Assembly (NCBI GenBank): GCA_009746045.1
Contig: RPFO01000629.1
Location: 243,501 to 307,500 of the forward strand
Length of the DNA stretch: 64,000 nucleotides
Direction: 5' to 3'
Source of the DNA: Mesostigma viride
Taxonomy: Eukaryota; Streptophyta; Mesostigmatophyceae; Mesostigmatales; Mesostigmataceae
Below are positions 31,801 to 41,540 of the stretch, in pieces (the stretch's first letter is position 1; each line of letters opens with the position of its first letter). The position numbers and the translations under genes were made by a program. The notes under the pieces were generated by a model. The model was not told the origin of the DNA. It did no database searches and saw only the letters and a list, made by a program, of their open reading frames with translations.

Positions 31801-34800
31801 GTGACTAGTGGATGTAGAGAACACCGCCAACTGCAGAAAGAAGCCTCAAGAAGCCCCTACGGTATAGAAAGCTCAACGTGGTAGGGTAAGGTGGGCAAGC
31901 TCGATCATCCTTGCGCGTGCGGTCTTCAGGAGACGGGCCAGGTTGTATGAAAAAGTTGGTGCGGATGCTTTCGGGGGGCATAGAGAAGAGGGGTTCGTAT
32001 GGTGCGGATGCTTTCGGGGGGCATAGAGAAGAGGGGATCGTATGGTGCGGATGCTTTCGGGGGGCATAGAGAAGGAGGGATCGTATGGTGCGGATGCTTT
32101 CGGGGGGCATAGAGAAGGAGGGATCGTATGGTGCGGATGCTTTCGGGGGGCATAGAGAAGAAGGGATCGTATGGTGCGGATGCTTTCGGGGGGCATAGAG
32201 AAGAAGGGATCGTATGGTGCGGATGCTTTCGGGGGGCATAGAGAAGAAGGGATCGTATGGTGCGGATGCTTTCGGGGGCATAGAGAAGAAGGGATGGTAT
32301 GGTGCGGATGCTTTCGGGGGGCATAGAGAAGGAGGGATCGTATGGTGCGGATGCTTTTGGGGGGCATCGAGAAGAGGGGATCGTATGGTGCGGATGCTTT
32401 CGGGGGGCATAGAGAAGGAGGGATCGTATGGTGCGGATGCTTTCGGGGGGCATAGAGGAGAAGGGATCGTATGGTGCGGATGCTTTCGGGGGGCATAGAG
32501 AAGAAGGGATCGTATGGTGCGGATGCTTTCGGGGGGCATCGAGAAGAAGGGATCGTATGGTGCGGATGCTTTCGGGGGGCATAGAGAAGGAGGGATCGTA
32601 TGGTGCGGATGCTTTCGGGGGGCATAGAGAAGAGGGGTTCGTATGGTGCGGATGCTTTCGGGGGCATAGAGAAGAAGGGATCGTATGGTGCGGATGCTTT
32701 CGGGGGGCATAGAGAAGAAGGGATCGTATGGTGCGGATGCTTTCGGGGGGCATCGAGAAGGAGGGATCGTATGGTGCGGATGCTTTCGGGGGGCATCGAG
32801 AAGGAGGGATCGTATGGTGCGGATGCTTTCGGGGGGCATAGAGAAGAAGGGATCGTATGGTGCGGATGCTTTCGGGGGGCATCGAGAAGAAGGGATCGTA
32901 TGGTGCGGATGCTTTCGGGGGGCATAGAGAAGAAGGGATCGTATGGTGCGGATGCTTTCGGGGGGCATAGAGAAGAGGGGATCGTATGGTGCGGATGCTT
33001 TCGGGGGGCATAGAGAAGGAGGGATCGTATGGTGCGGATGCTTTCGGGGGGCATAGAGAAGAAGGGATCGTATGGTGCGGATGCTTTCGGGGGGCATAGA
33101 GAAGAAGGGATCGTATGGTGCGGATGCTTTCGGGGGGCATAGAGAAGAGGGGATCGTATGGTGCGGATGCTTTCGGGGGGCATCGAGAAGAAGGGATCGT
33201 ATGGTGCGGATGCTTTCGGGGGGCATAGAGAAGAGGGGATCGTATGGTGCGGATGCTTTCGGGGGCATAGAGAAGAAGGGATCGTATGGTGCGGATGCTT
33301 TCGGGGGGCATAGAGAAGAGGGGATCGTATGGTGCGGATGCTTTCGCGGGGCATAGAGAAGAGGGGATCGTATGGTGCGGATGCTTTCGGGGGCATAGAG
33401 AAGAGGGGATCGTATGGTGCGGATGCTTTCGGGGGGCATAGAGAAGAAGGGATCGTATGGTGCGGATGCTTTCGGGGGGCATAGAGAAGAAGGGATCGTA
33501 TGGTGCGGATGCTTTCGGGGGGCATCGAGAAGAAGGGATCGTATGGTGCGGATGCTTTCGGGGGGCATAGAGAAGGAGGGATCGTATGGTGCGGATGCTT
33601 TCGGGGGCATAGAGAAGGAGGGATCGTATGGTGCGGATGCTTTCGGGGGGCATAGAGAAGAGGGGATCGTATGGTGCGGATGCTTTCGGGGGGCATCGAG
33701 AAGAAGGGATCGTATGGTGCGGATGCTTTCGGGGGGCATAGAGAAGAAGGGATCGTATGGTGCGGATGCTTTCGGGGGCATAGAGAAGGAGGGATCGTAT
33801 GGTGCGGATGCTTTCGGGGGGCATAGAGAAGAAGGGATCGTATGGTGCGGATGCTTTCGGGGGGCATAGAGAAGAAGGGATCGTATGGTGCGGATGCTTT
33901 CGGGGGGCATAGAGAAGGAGGGATCGTATGGTGCGGATGCTTTCGGGGGCATCGAGAAGGAGGGATCGTATGGTGCGGATGCTTTCGGGGGGCATAGAGA
34001 AGAAGGGATCGTATGGTGCGGATGCTTTCGGGGGGCATAGAGAAGGAGGGATCGTATGGTGCGGATGCTTTCGGGGGGCATAGAGAAGGAGGGATCGTAT
34101 GGTGCGGATGCTTTCGGGGGCATAGAGAAGAAGGGATCGTATGGTGCGGATGCTTTCGGGGGGCATCGAGAAGGAGGGATCGTATGGTGCGGATGCTTTC
34201 GGGGGGCATAGAGAAGAAGGGATCGTATGGTGCGGATGCTTTCGGGGGGCATAGAGAAGAAGGGATCGTATGGTGCGGATGCTTTCGGGGGGCATAGAGG
34301 AGAAGGGATCGTATGGTGCGGATGCTTTCGGGGGCATAGAGAAGAAGGGATCGTATGGTGCGGATGCTTTCGGGGGGCATAGAGAAGAAGGGATCGTATG
34401 GTGCGGATGCTTTCGGGGGGCATAGAGAAGAAGGGATCGTATGGTGCGGATGCTTTCGGGGGGCATAGAGAAGAGGGGATCGTATGGTGCGGATGCTTTC
34501 GGGGGGCATCGAGAAGGAGGGATCGTATGGTGCGGATGCTTTCGGGGGGCATAGAGAAGAAGGGATCGTATGGTGCGGATGCTTTCGGGGGCATAGAGAA
34601 GAGGGGATGGTATGGTGCGGATGCTTTCGGGGGGCATAGAGAAGGAGGGATCGTATGGTGCGGATGCTTTCGGGGGGCATAGAGAAGAGGGCATCGTATG
34701 GTGCGGATGCTTTCGGGGGGCATAGAGAAGAAGAGATCCATGCAGACGCCCGCAACTTCCTTTCGATGCAATGGTGAGGAGAACACCTCACCAACCAATG

Positions 34801-37800
34801 TATCGTTGTATGGATTGGGCCCCACGGGAGAGGTGGCACGCTGTTATGATAAATAACACAAGCCAGCGGCCTATGACTGCACGACTGTCGACCCCTACCC
34901 GGCAGGCACCTCGCGTTGGCTATGCACAACACCTAAGCTCCAGCGTGACCCTACGTAGGGGCCCGCTCCTAGCTGCCGCTACTGCAGGCACCATTTCCAA
35001 AAGAGGGCCGCTACTGCTACCGCAAGCACCATATGAGGAGCAGCCCCACCACAGCTACCGCATGCACCGTATGACGAGCAGCGCCGCCACAGCTACCGCA
35101 CGCACCGTACGAAGAGCAGCGCCACCACAGCTACTGCACGCACCGTACGAAGAGCAGCGCCACCTCTGGCTTCTGGGTCAGCATCAAGTTGCGCGCACGG
35201 TCCAGCGTCTGCAAAGGATGGGAGAGCACACGCATACAAGGGGAGGAGGCCGCGGTCACAAGCGGCAAGGGGAGGAGGCCGCGGTCACAAGCGGCAAGGG
35301 GAGGAGGCCACGGCCACAGGCGGCAAGGGGAGGAGGCCACGGCCACAGGCGGCAAGGGGAGGAGGCAACGGTCACAAGCGGCAAGGTGAGCGCCGCAGTC
35401 CGCAGGGCGGCGGCGACATGGGCAGCATGTGACAGCTGTCAGTCAGAATACAGTCTACATCAGAGTGGGTGGACGTTGCTCTTGCCCACAGCACGGTGAC
35501 TTGTGCCCATGCGGCGGGCGTCTCAAAACCTGCCTGCATGATAGAACACCTCGCACCCGCGGGCATGACAGGCTTGGGCGCGACCCGTCCAGCGCATGCA
35601 AGGCTCGGGCGCGACCCGTCGGGCGCATGGAAGGCTCGGGCGCGACCCGTCGGGCGCATGGAAGGCTCGGGCGCGACCCGTCGAGCGCATGCAAGGCTTG
35701 GGCACGACCCGTCCAGCGCATGCAAGGCTTGGGCGCGACCCGTCTATAGTGACCGCCATGTATGGGTCGGTTGGCCTGCTGCAAGAGGTCCCACTGCCAC
35801 AAGGGGATATGTCGCCTCACGAGAATAGGAATGCTCACCCCCTCTCGCAGCAAGAGGCCCGCTTTGCGAACGGGACGGGGTCTTAATGTCCCCACTGACC
35901 GGACGTAAAGTTTTGGACCTTGGAGCCGCCCTGCTAAAGCCGGACCTACTAAACAGGTCAACTTTGCAGATTTAGGCCGGCAAGTTCAAGGGGGAGGGGA
36001 CTAGCATCCCGCTCCGTCCTGGCTTTGCACGTTTCAATGGGGACCCGTTACGACCTTGCAAAACGCGCCGGCTGGTGCGCTGCCCCCCTCCCTCCCCCCA
36101 CAAGCGGCGTGCTCACCTCCTCTATCAACAAGAAGCGGCCTCACAAGCGGCGTGCTCACCTCCTCTATCAACAAGAAGCGGCCTCACAAGCGGCGTGCTC
36201 ACCTCCTCTATCAACAAGAAGCGGCCTCACAAGCGGCGCGCACACCTCCTCTATCAACAAGAAGCGGCCTCACAAGCGGCGTGCTCACTCCTCTATCAAC
36301 AAGAAGCGGCCTCACCTCTTCCTGTGAGAACGGGTGTGCCTGGAACGCCGCCAGAAGCACGTTGCTGCCCAGCACCGCCATGTGCGCGCGCGGGAGGTAC
36401 TTGTCGCCGCCACCGCCTGCCGCCCCACCTGCCAAGGTAAACGCGGCCGCGCGCACGTCGCCGCCGCCACTGCCCGCTAGTGCCGGCAGCGCGCTCTGGA
36501 TCAGGTGGCAGCCCAGCGCGACGATGGAGGGGACCGTGTGGTCCCAGCCAAAGGAAGTGTCGTGCACCTAGAGGGGGGCGAGGGGGGGGGGGGGGGAAGG
36601 GTAAGGCAGCGCAATCACAAGCAGCAGCTACAGTCATCACTGCGTGTGCCAGTCTTACCATAAGAGGGCATTTTGCAGCAGCAGGAGCAGCAGCAATGGG
36701 TGACCACGATGTTGAAGCGTGCGCTACTGTGGAGGCAACGACCATGTAAGACCTGGGTTCGCAGAGTATGGTGGAAGATCATTCCAGGGTGTGGCAGAGT
36801 ATGGGGGAAGATCATTCCAGGGTGTGGCTTGCTCCAGAGGTGCATCCACACAGCAACAGATAGGCTTTGCCTGCGCTACCTTCGTGACTGACTATCACCA
36901 ACCCATGTCTGCGTACTGGGTGCATCTGTCCCATTTCACAAGCAGAAGTGCACAGAACATCCGTGCGAGAAACCAGCCACTCTTCTTGGCACATGGGGCA
37001 GTGATGGACGGCGGGGGGCGGTGGGGGGCAGAGCAATGACTTGCGAGGGGATGGCAAGGCTAGCAGAGGTATATACAGGCACGTACAGGCACATAACGGC
37101 AAACAAAGGCACATAAGGTGCATAACGGCAAGGAGAGGCAAACGAAGGCGCATAAAGGCAGGGAGAGGCAAACAAAGGCACATAAAGGCAGGGAGAGGCA
37201 AACAAAGGCGCATAAAGGCAGGGAGAGGCAAACAAAGGCGCGTAAAGGCAGGGAGAGGCAACAAATGCACATAAAGGCAGGGAGAGGCAAACAAAGGCGC
37301 ATAAAGGCAGGGAGAGGCAAACAAAGGCGCATAAAGGCAGGGAGAGGCAAACAAAGGCGCATAAAGGCAGGGAGAGGCAAACAAAGGCGCATAAAGGCAG
37401 GGAGAGGCAAACAAAGGCGCATAAAGGCAGGGAGAGGCAAACAAAGGCGCATAAAGGCAGGGAGAGGCAAACAAAGGCGCATAAAGGCAGGGAGAGGCAA
37501 ACAAAGGCACATAAATGCAGGGAGAGGCAAACAAAGGCGCATAAAGGCAGGGAAAGCAAAGGCATGCAGGCGGTGTCACGTGCCCTACCGTCTGCAGGAG
37601 TGCATCGGTCAGCGTGCCTGACCCCATCGCCCATGCATACGCCCCCCCCTCTTGCCCGTCGCTGCCCTTGCCGGTGCCTGCCGCGCCCCCTGGCAGCGCG
37701 AGCGCCCCCACCCAGGGCACCTCCCTGGCCCGTGCTGCGTCCCGCAACTCCCGCGTCGCCGTGGCCTTGAGCAGGTCCATCACCAGCGCGGCCAGGCGGG

Positions 37801-40504
37801 GTATGCGCGCCAGCGACAGCAGCAGCGCCAGCACAAAGGGGGTCAACGTGGGCCGTTCAGCCCGCACCAGGCGCACCCACTCCTGCCCCAATGCCACGTC
37901 CTGCTTGGCCGCAAACGAGATATGGAGCAGCACCGTGCCCTGCACGTGCCGCAGCTGCATCAGCCGCTGGCGCAGGTCCTGCGGACGGTCGCCATCACGG
38001 GAGGAAGGCGCCCCCATGACGATGTTGGGGCCCCCCTCTCCCTGCAGCCGAGACGGGGGAAGGGGAGGGGAAGGGACACCATTCCACACCACTTATCCGC
38101 GCTCAGGACATGCGGGGGAAGGGGAGGGGAAGGGGCACGCTTCCACACCACTGATCTACGCTCAGGACATGCGGGGGAAGGGGAGGGGAAGGGGCACGCT
38201 TCCACACCACTGATCTACGCTCAGGACATGCGGGGGAAGGGGAGGGGAAGGGACACGCTTCCACACCACTTATCCGCGCTCAGGACATGCGGGGGAAGGG
38301 GAGGGGAAGGGGCACGCTTCCACACCACTGATCTACGCTCAGGACATGCGGCGCATCGTCGCATCGCTGCACGTGGCGGACAGCTTCGAGAACGTGGGTC
38401 ACTGCGACATCATTAGAACCACTCAGCAGGTCGCATGGCCCTTTCATGGCTGCATCCTACCATGGGCTGCATCCTGCCCCTTTCTACGCCGATCCCATCC
38501 CACCTTCCCCACTGCAGACACATGCGCACCTCTTCCCCCTGCCGTGCACGTGGGCAGCTCTCCCCCCAATACATGGTGCATTCGCTCAGCTCTTCCCCCC
38601 CACCCATGCATTCATGCACATCTCTTCCCCCTTCCATGCCCACGAACACCCATGCACCCAGGACATCACCGCACCTCCCCCCCCACCTCGTCCAGCCGGA
38701 TGAGACCCGTGCCCCACAGTTGGCCGCGCCCCGGCACGGATGGGGGCCACCCGCTCCCCTGCTTGCCCCCTGCCCCCACCACCTCCTCGTTCAGTGCGTC
38801 AAACGTGTCCATGATGCCGCGCAGGATGGCCTTCTTGTCGCCGCCCCCCGCCAGCAGCAGCAGCTGGTAGACCATCGCGGGCAACTCCTGCAGCTCCAGC
38901 GGCCGCATGCGCGCCAGCAGGAGGTCCACCAGCGCCGAGCGCAGCGGTGGCGGCACCTCCATCTCGCGCAACGTGGAGGCCAGGCGGGGGAGGACCGCGG
39001 GGGGCCACGCTGCGTCGCACATCAGCTGCAGCACTGTGGAGGTCCAGCGGCGGTGGGTGGTGGTGGTGGTGGTGGTGGTGGTGGTGGTGGTGGTAGATAC
39101 ATGCGTGTGTATGTGTGTGTGTATGTGTGCATGTGTGTGTGCGTGTTCGTGGGGGTGGGGGTGGGCTGGGGGTTGGGGTGGGGAGCAGGTGTGTGCAAGG
39201 CAGGATGGCAGACGCATGCGTGAGCAAGCACACACACTTGTCATGGTGGCCGCTGGGCACTGAAAAAAAGGCCAGGACAAGGGACTCGAAGCGAAAACCG
39301 GCGTTGCAGGCCAAGAGAGTGAGTGGACACAGTGGTGAGGTGCAAGACACATCAACACCCAGGTGGCGTGCCGTGCTGCGTTTGACAGGATGGAACTTGG
39401 GTGGGGGATACCTGCGGCACAGAGCAGGCATCAGGTTGTAGCTGCCATATTTCTTATGGTCGACAAAGGACGATTCTTATGGCCGACAGAGGAAGACGTC
39501 TGTGCCCAGGTCGCCATAACATCAAGTAAAGCCAGGCGCTAGCTATTGGCAGCCGTCACTAACACGCCGCTGTGACGCAACGCACGCCATTCAAAATCAC
39601 CTTTCCACATTGCCTCATGCAGCTGACACTGCAGCCGGCAATTGGTTCGTAAGTAACTTGGTTATAGGTAAATACTAAAGATTCCCTTCTGAAAAGCAAG
39701 CGTATTCCTCTCCCACATTTTCATCCCCTCTGCCTTAAACACACGACATACTCAACAGCAGGAGACCAGCTCAAAAGCGATACCCCATGCCTCATCCAGT
39801 TCGGGAAATTGGGTAGAATTCGCTACAAGGTTACCCGGCATAGCTAAGATTACAATGCAAACAAACCTAGTTTATCCAATTAATGTGCTTGCCTACGGTA
39901 AAATGTACTAGCTTGCATACATAAAAAAATACTTCTCAGTAGGGCAACAGCATACTTATCACTTAAACAACGTACAGTTATCACGAAATTCGTGCCCGTC
40001 CACCACGACGACTGAATCAAGCCTGGGGAATACGCGGCCTCCGATGGAAGCAAGGCAGCCAGGAAGCAGATCTAGCACAAGTGCTTGGCTGTCCTGCCCA
40101 CAGCCTGAGCAAAAATGCTGCGTGTAAACCTCAGCGAGCTCGGCAAGGGCGCCAGGAGGCAGCGCGTCGGTCTCTAAGAACGAAATGCAATCAACCGCTT
40201 GGCGGGGTGACAGGCGGCCCTCGTGTATGAGGGCAACTAGCATGCGAACCACTGCGACAACTACTTTAGCAACCTGGGTGTCGAGAAGAGGTATGCTAAC
40301 TTTAAAGATTGCCCTCGCGAGATCAATTGCGGACTCCGGCTGCTGCGAGCCAGCTCTGTGTGCCACAAAGGCAAGCAGTTCCTGCCCGTCGTCTTCATTT
40401 AAAAATTTCAAATATTCTTTTCTAAACTCTTCTCTTTCCTGACTGCTGCAGCTGCTAGAGCTGACGCCTTGAAGCCGAGCTGCTTCGATTATTCGCGCGT
40501 CCAT
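19802..40504 (-). CDS. FANCI: FANCI, Fanconi anaemia complementation group I homologue (18 exons)
   Basis: FANCI pairs with FANCD2 to form the DNA clamp that is monoubiquitinated during interstrand-crosslink repair in the nucleus. Exons (minus): 40504-39976, 39033-38687, 38041-37589, 36567-36316, 35208-35144, 31688-31526, 30648-30376, 29815-29693, 29353-29276, 28551-28275, 27433-27280, 27091-26545, 25818-25348, 25105-24932, 24202-23822, 22975-22726, 21480-21293, 20341-19802. The sum is 5,265 nt, 1,754 codons plus stop; all junctions are GT-AG and in phase. Landmarks resembling human FANCI along the whole length are ELPAMVYQLLLLAGGGDKK, RHVQGTVLLHISFA, VLVLRKALF, ALRRCLSQQAEVKETLY, AFELDKSTDLSP, LATAERCLDECEWMV, RESRLIPDLVFAVEESE and STARDFRIL. 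Human FANCI is 1,328 residues; the excess is low-complexity insertions and a long acidic tail ending in a basic RRGKRAR patch. The residue matching Lys523 is valine (residue 623), while SQ sites at 652, 661 and 663 remain. Confidence 0.95.
21108..21210. repeat. 16-bp minisatellite in FANCI intron 17
   Basis: About seven units of atgtgggtcatcccca with single-base variants. Intronic, between exons 17 and 18. Confidence 0.9.
21774..22068. repeat. 32-bp minisatellite in FANCI intron 16
   Basis: About nine nearly identical units containing gtgcaggtgtggtgagccct followed by tgccttgcaata. Intronic. The minus-strand frames are open and encode a repeated HHTCTIARQG-like peptide, which is a by-product of the array. 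Confidence 0.93.
22340..22735 (-). repeat. 82-bp array carrying copies of the FANCI exon 16 splice donor
   Basis: Exon 16 ends GCTGCTCG at 22,726, followed by the donor GTGGGTGGTCAC. Copies of the same border sequence recur downstream in the intron at about 22,643, 22,561 and 22,479 (82-bp spacing), with shorter-spaced variants to 22,340. Each copy repeats the last exon bases and the GTGGGT donor. Confidence 0.88.
23650..23825 (-). repeat. 55-bp array carrying copies of the FANCI exon 15 splice donor
   Basis: Exon 15 ends with LLDQRSVQ at 23,822, followed by the donor GTGAGG. Three tandem 55-bp units follow in the intron. Each holds CTGGACCAGCGCACCGCGCAG-like exon sequence (LDQRTAQ) and a GTGGGG donor. 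Because 55 is not a multiple of three, use of a distal donor would change the frame. Confidence 0.88.
24795..24960 (-). repeat. 39-bp array at the FANCI exon 14 splice donor
   Basis: Four units, each encoding a 13-residue peptide of the type MMREAEVRGGGKG with a GAG/GTGAGG donor inside it. I placed the exon end at the first donor (24,932). As the unit is 39 bp, use of any later donor would keep the frame and add 13 residues per unit. Confidence 0.85.
31957..34735. repeat. 2.8-kb minisatellite of 43-bp units in FANCI intron 5
   Basis: About 64 units containing gtatggtgcggatgctttcg, then 5 or 6 G, then catagagaagaagggatc. Variation is limited to the G-run length (42- or 43-bp units), ATA versus ATC, and AAGAAGG, AAGGAGG or AAGAGGG. 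On the minus strand no unit contains a stop in any frame, so three overlapping frames of 922 to 1,019 codons run through it. These are not genes. Confidence 0.97.
35235..35390. repeat. About 29-bp minisatellite in FANCI intron 4-5 border region
   Basis: Roughly five units of the type ggcaaggggaggaggccacgg. It lies between exon 4 and exon 5 of FANCI, just upstream of exon 5 on the minus strand. Confidence 0.85.
35570..35750. repeat. About 31-bp minisatellite in FANCI intron 4
   Basis: About six units containing gggcgcgacccgtcgggcgc followed by atggaaggctc. Intronic. Confidence 0.88.
36100..36316 (-). repeat. 43-bp array with splice-donor-like sites at FANCI exon 4
   Basis: Exon 4 ends CACAGGAAGAG at 36,316 with donor GTGAGGCCGC. 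The intron then starts with five units of 43 bp whose minus strand reads GATAGAGGAG/GTGAGCACGC and CTTGTGAGGCCGC. Each repeats both a GAG/GTGAG donor consensus and the first intron bases. Confidence 0.85.
37066..37560. repeat. 30-bp minisatellite in FANCI intron 3
   Basis: About 16 units of the type ataaaggcagggagaggcaa followed by acaaaggcgc. It begins about 30 bp inside the intron from the exon 3 donor at 37,589. Confidence 0.94.
38048..38350 (-). repeat. 59-bp array duplicating the FANCI exon 3 acceptor tract
   Basis: The real acceptor of exon 3 is cccctccccttcccccg...ctgcag at 38,042. Upstream on the minus strand about five 59-bp units each repeat the same pyrimidine tract followed by catgtcctgag, an AG that could act as a weak acceptor. 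Confidence 0.86.
39050..39125. repeat. (GGT)n and (TG)n tracts before FANCI exon 2
   Basis: About 40 bp of GGT followed by TG-rich sequence. On the minus strand this is an (ACC)n stretch ending 15-20 bp before the exon 2 acceptor (cctccacag at 39,034). Confidence 0.9.
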
Positions 40505-41494
40505 ATCTCGCCGCTATATGCCAACACGTTTTTATCGAAATTCAGATAGCCTCGCAAGCATGTTTGGAGGCCCTACCACAGCATATATACTAGAGACACG
40601 ACTGTATTTTTACATGCCTCAGTGCCTCATACAGGTCCCTACGGAAGTCCAAGCGTGCGTCGAAAGCGAGAGCCAGGGATTTGAAATTTTGCCCGGAACA
40701 AGCGATCGAATTGGCACACGCTTGCTGGTTGTCGCATTCTGCCATTGCCGTAGGCATCCTTACCGGGACAAGTCAATTATCGAGTGCATTCCACAAAAAC
40801 GATTGCTGCACTAGTTTCCCTTGTTGTAAAACCAGACTTTCCAAGATGCGCGCCAACTTCAAATGGCGTTTACGCCTACCCAGTAAACACAATCATCATT
40901 ATGCCTATTGCCTAGCCTATGGGATCCACTATTCATAAATCATAACCCTGTCGAAGTTGGGACCACCGGCGCGGGCATAAGCTCAACTCAACTAGGCACG
41001 TAGGTATGCTGTACCCTAGGCACAGCAATCCTGAATCATGGGCAGCAGAATCCTGAATCTAGCTGCATAGCGCTTCACAGTTCAGTTAGATCCCACGCCG
41101 GTCATATCCAGACAGAGATATCATAGCACTTGTTGGGCAATACTTCAACCCTTAACTCTTGTTCATTAGTACTTGGCTGGTTCCTAGTTGGTACTTACCT
41201 TACGGGAAGTACTTCAACTAAACTACTAAAGCGAGTAAGGTACTGAGTTGAAAGTATTAGAACAGACCCATTTTTACTCAGCATGCACGTGTGCAAGCTT
41301 ACAGTAGAAGTGGCCTGAGAGATTGAGATGAGATGATGAACAATGCGTGAATAGAGTAAAGACACGTCTTTTTATTTCTCACATCGCAGAGAAAGAAAGC
41401 TAACTCGTCTTATGGACTGGGATTGAGCGCATAGTTTATCCTACCCAATTCGCCGAATTGAAACCTTCGCTATTGTAGTAGCCCGTTGAAGAAC

Positions 41495-41529
<35 letters not shown>

Positions 41530-41540
41530 CCTTTTTCATA
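40505..41540. promoter_or_regulatory. Divergent intergenic region between FANCI and the histidine phosphatase gene
   Basis: About 1 kb between two start codons that point away from each other. It must contain both promoters. I see no clear TATA box at a useful distance. There is a (TG)n microsatellite at 41,499-41,528 just upstream of the plus-strand ATG, and repeated agtacttgg or gtactta motifs at 41,160-41,250. No gene lies within it. Confidence 0.5.

Noticed and set aside
31805-34932. Minus-strand open frames of 922 to 1,019 codons
   Set aside because: They are readings of the 43-bp minisatellite, open in all three frames, inside a FANCI intron.
41502-41540. Upstream start MCVCVCV for the histidine phosphatase
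   Set aside because: Encoded by a (TG)n microsatellite; ATG 41,541 gives a normal plastid leader (MASLTV...).
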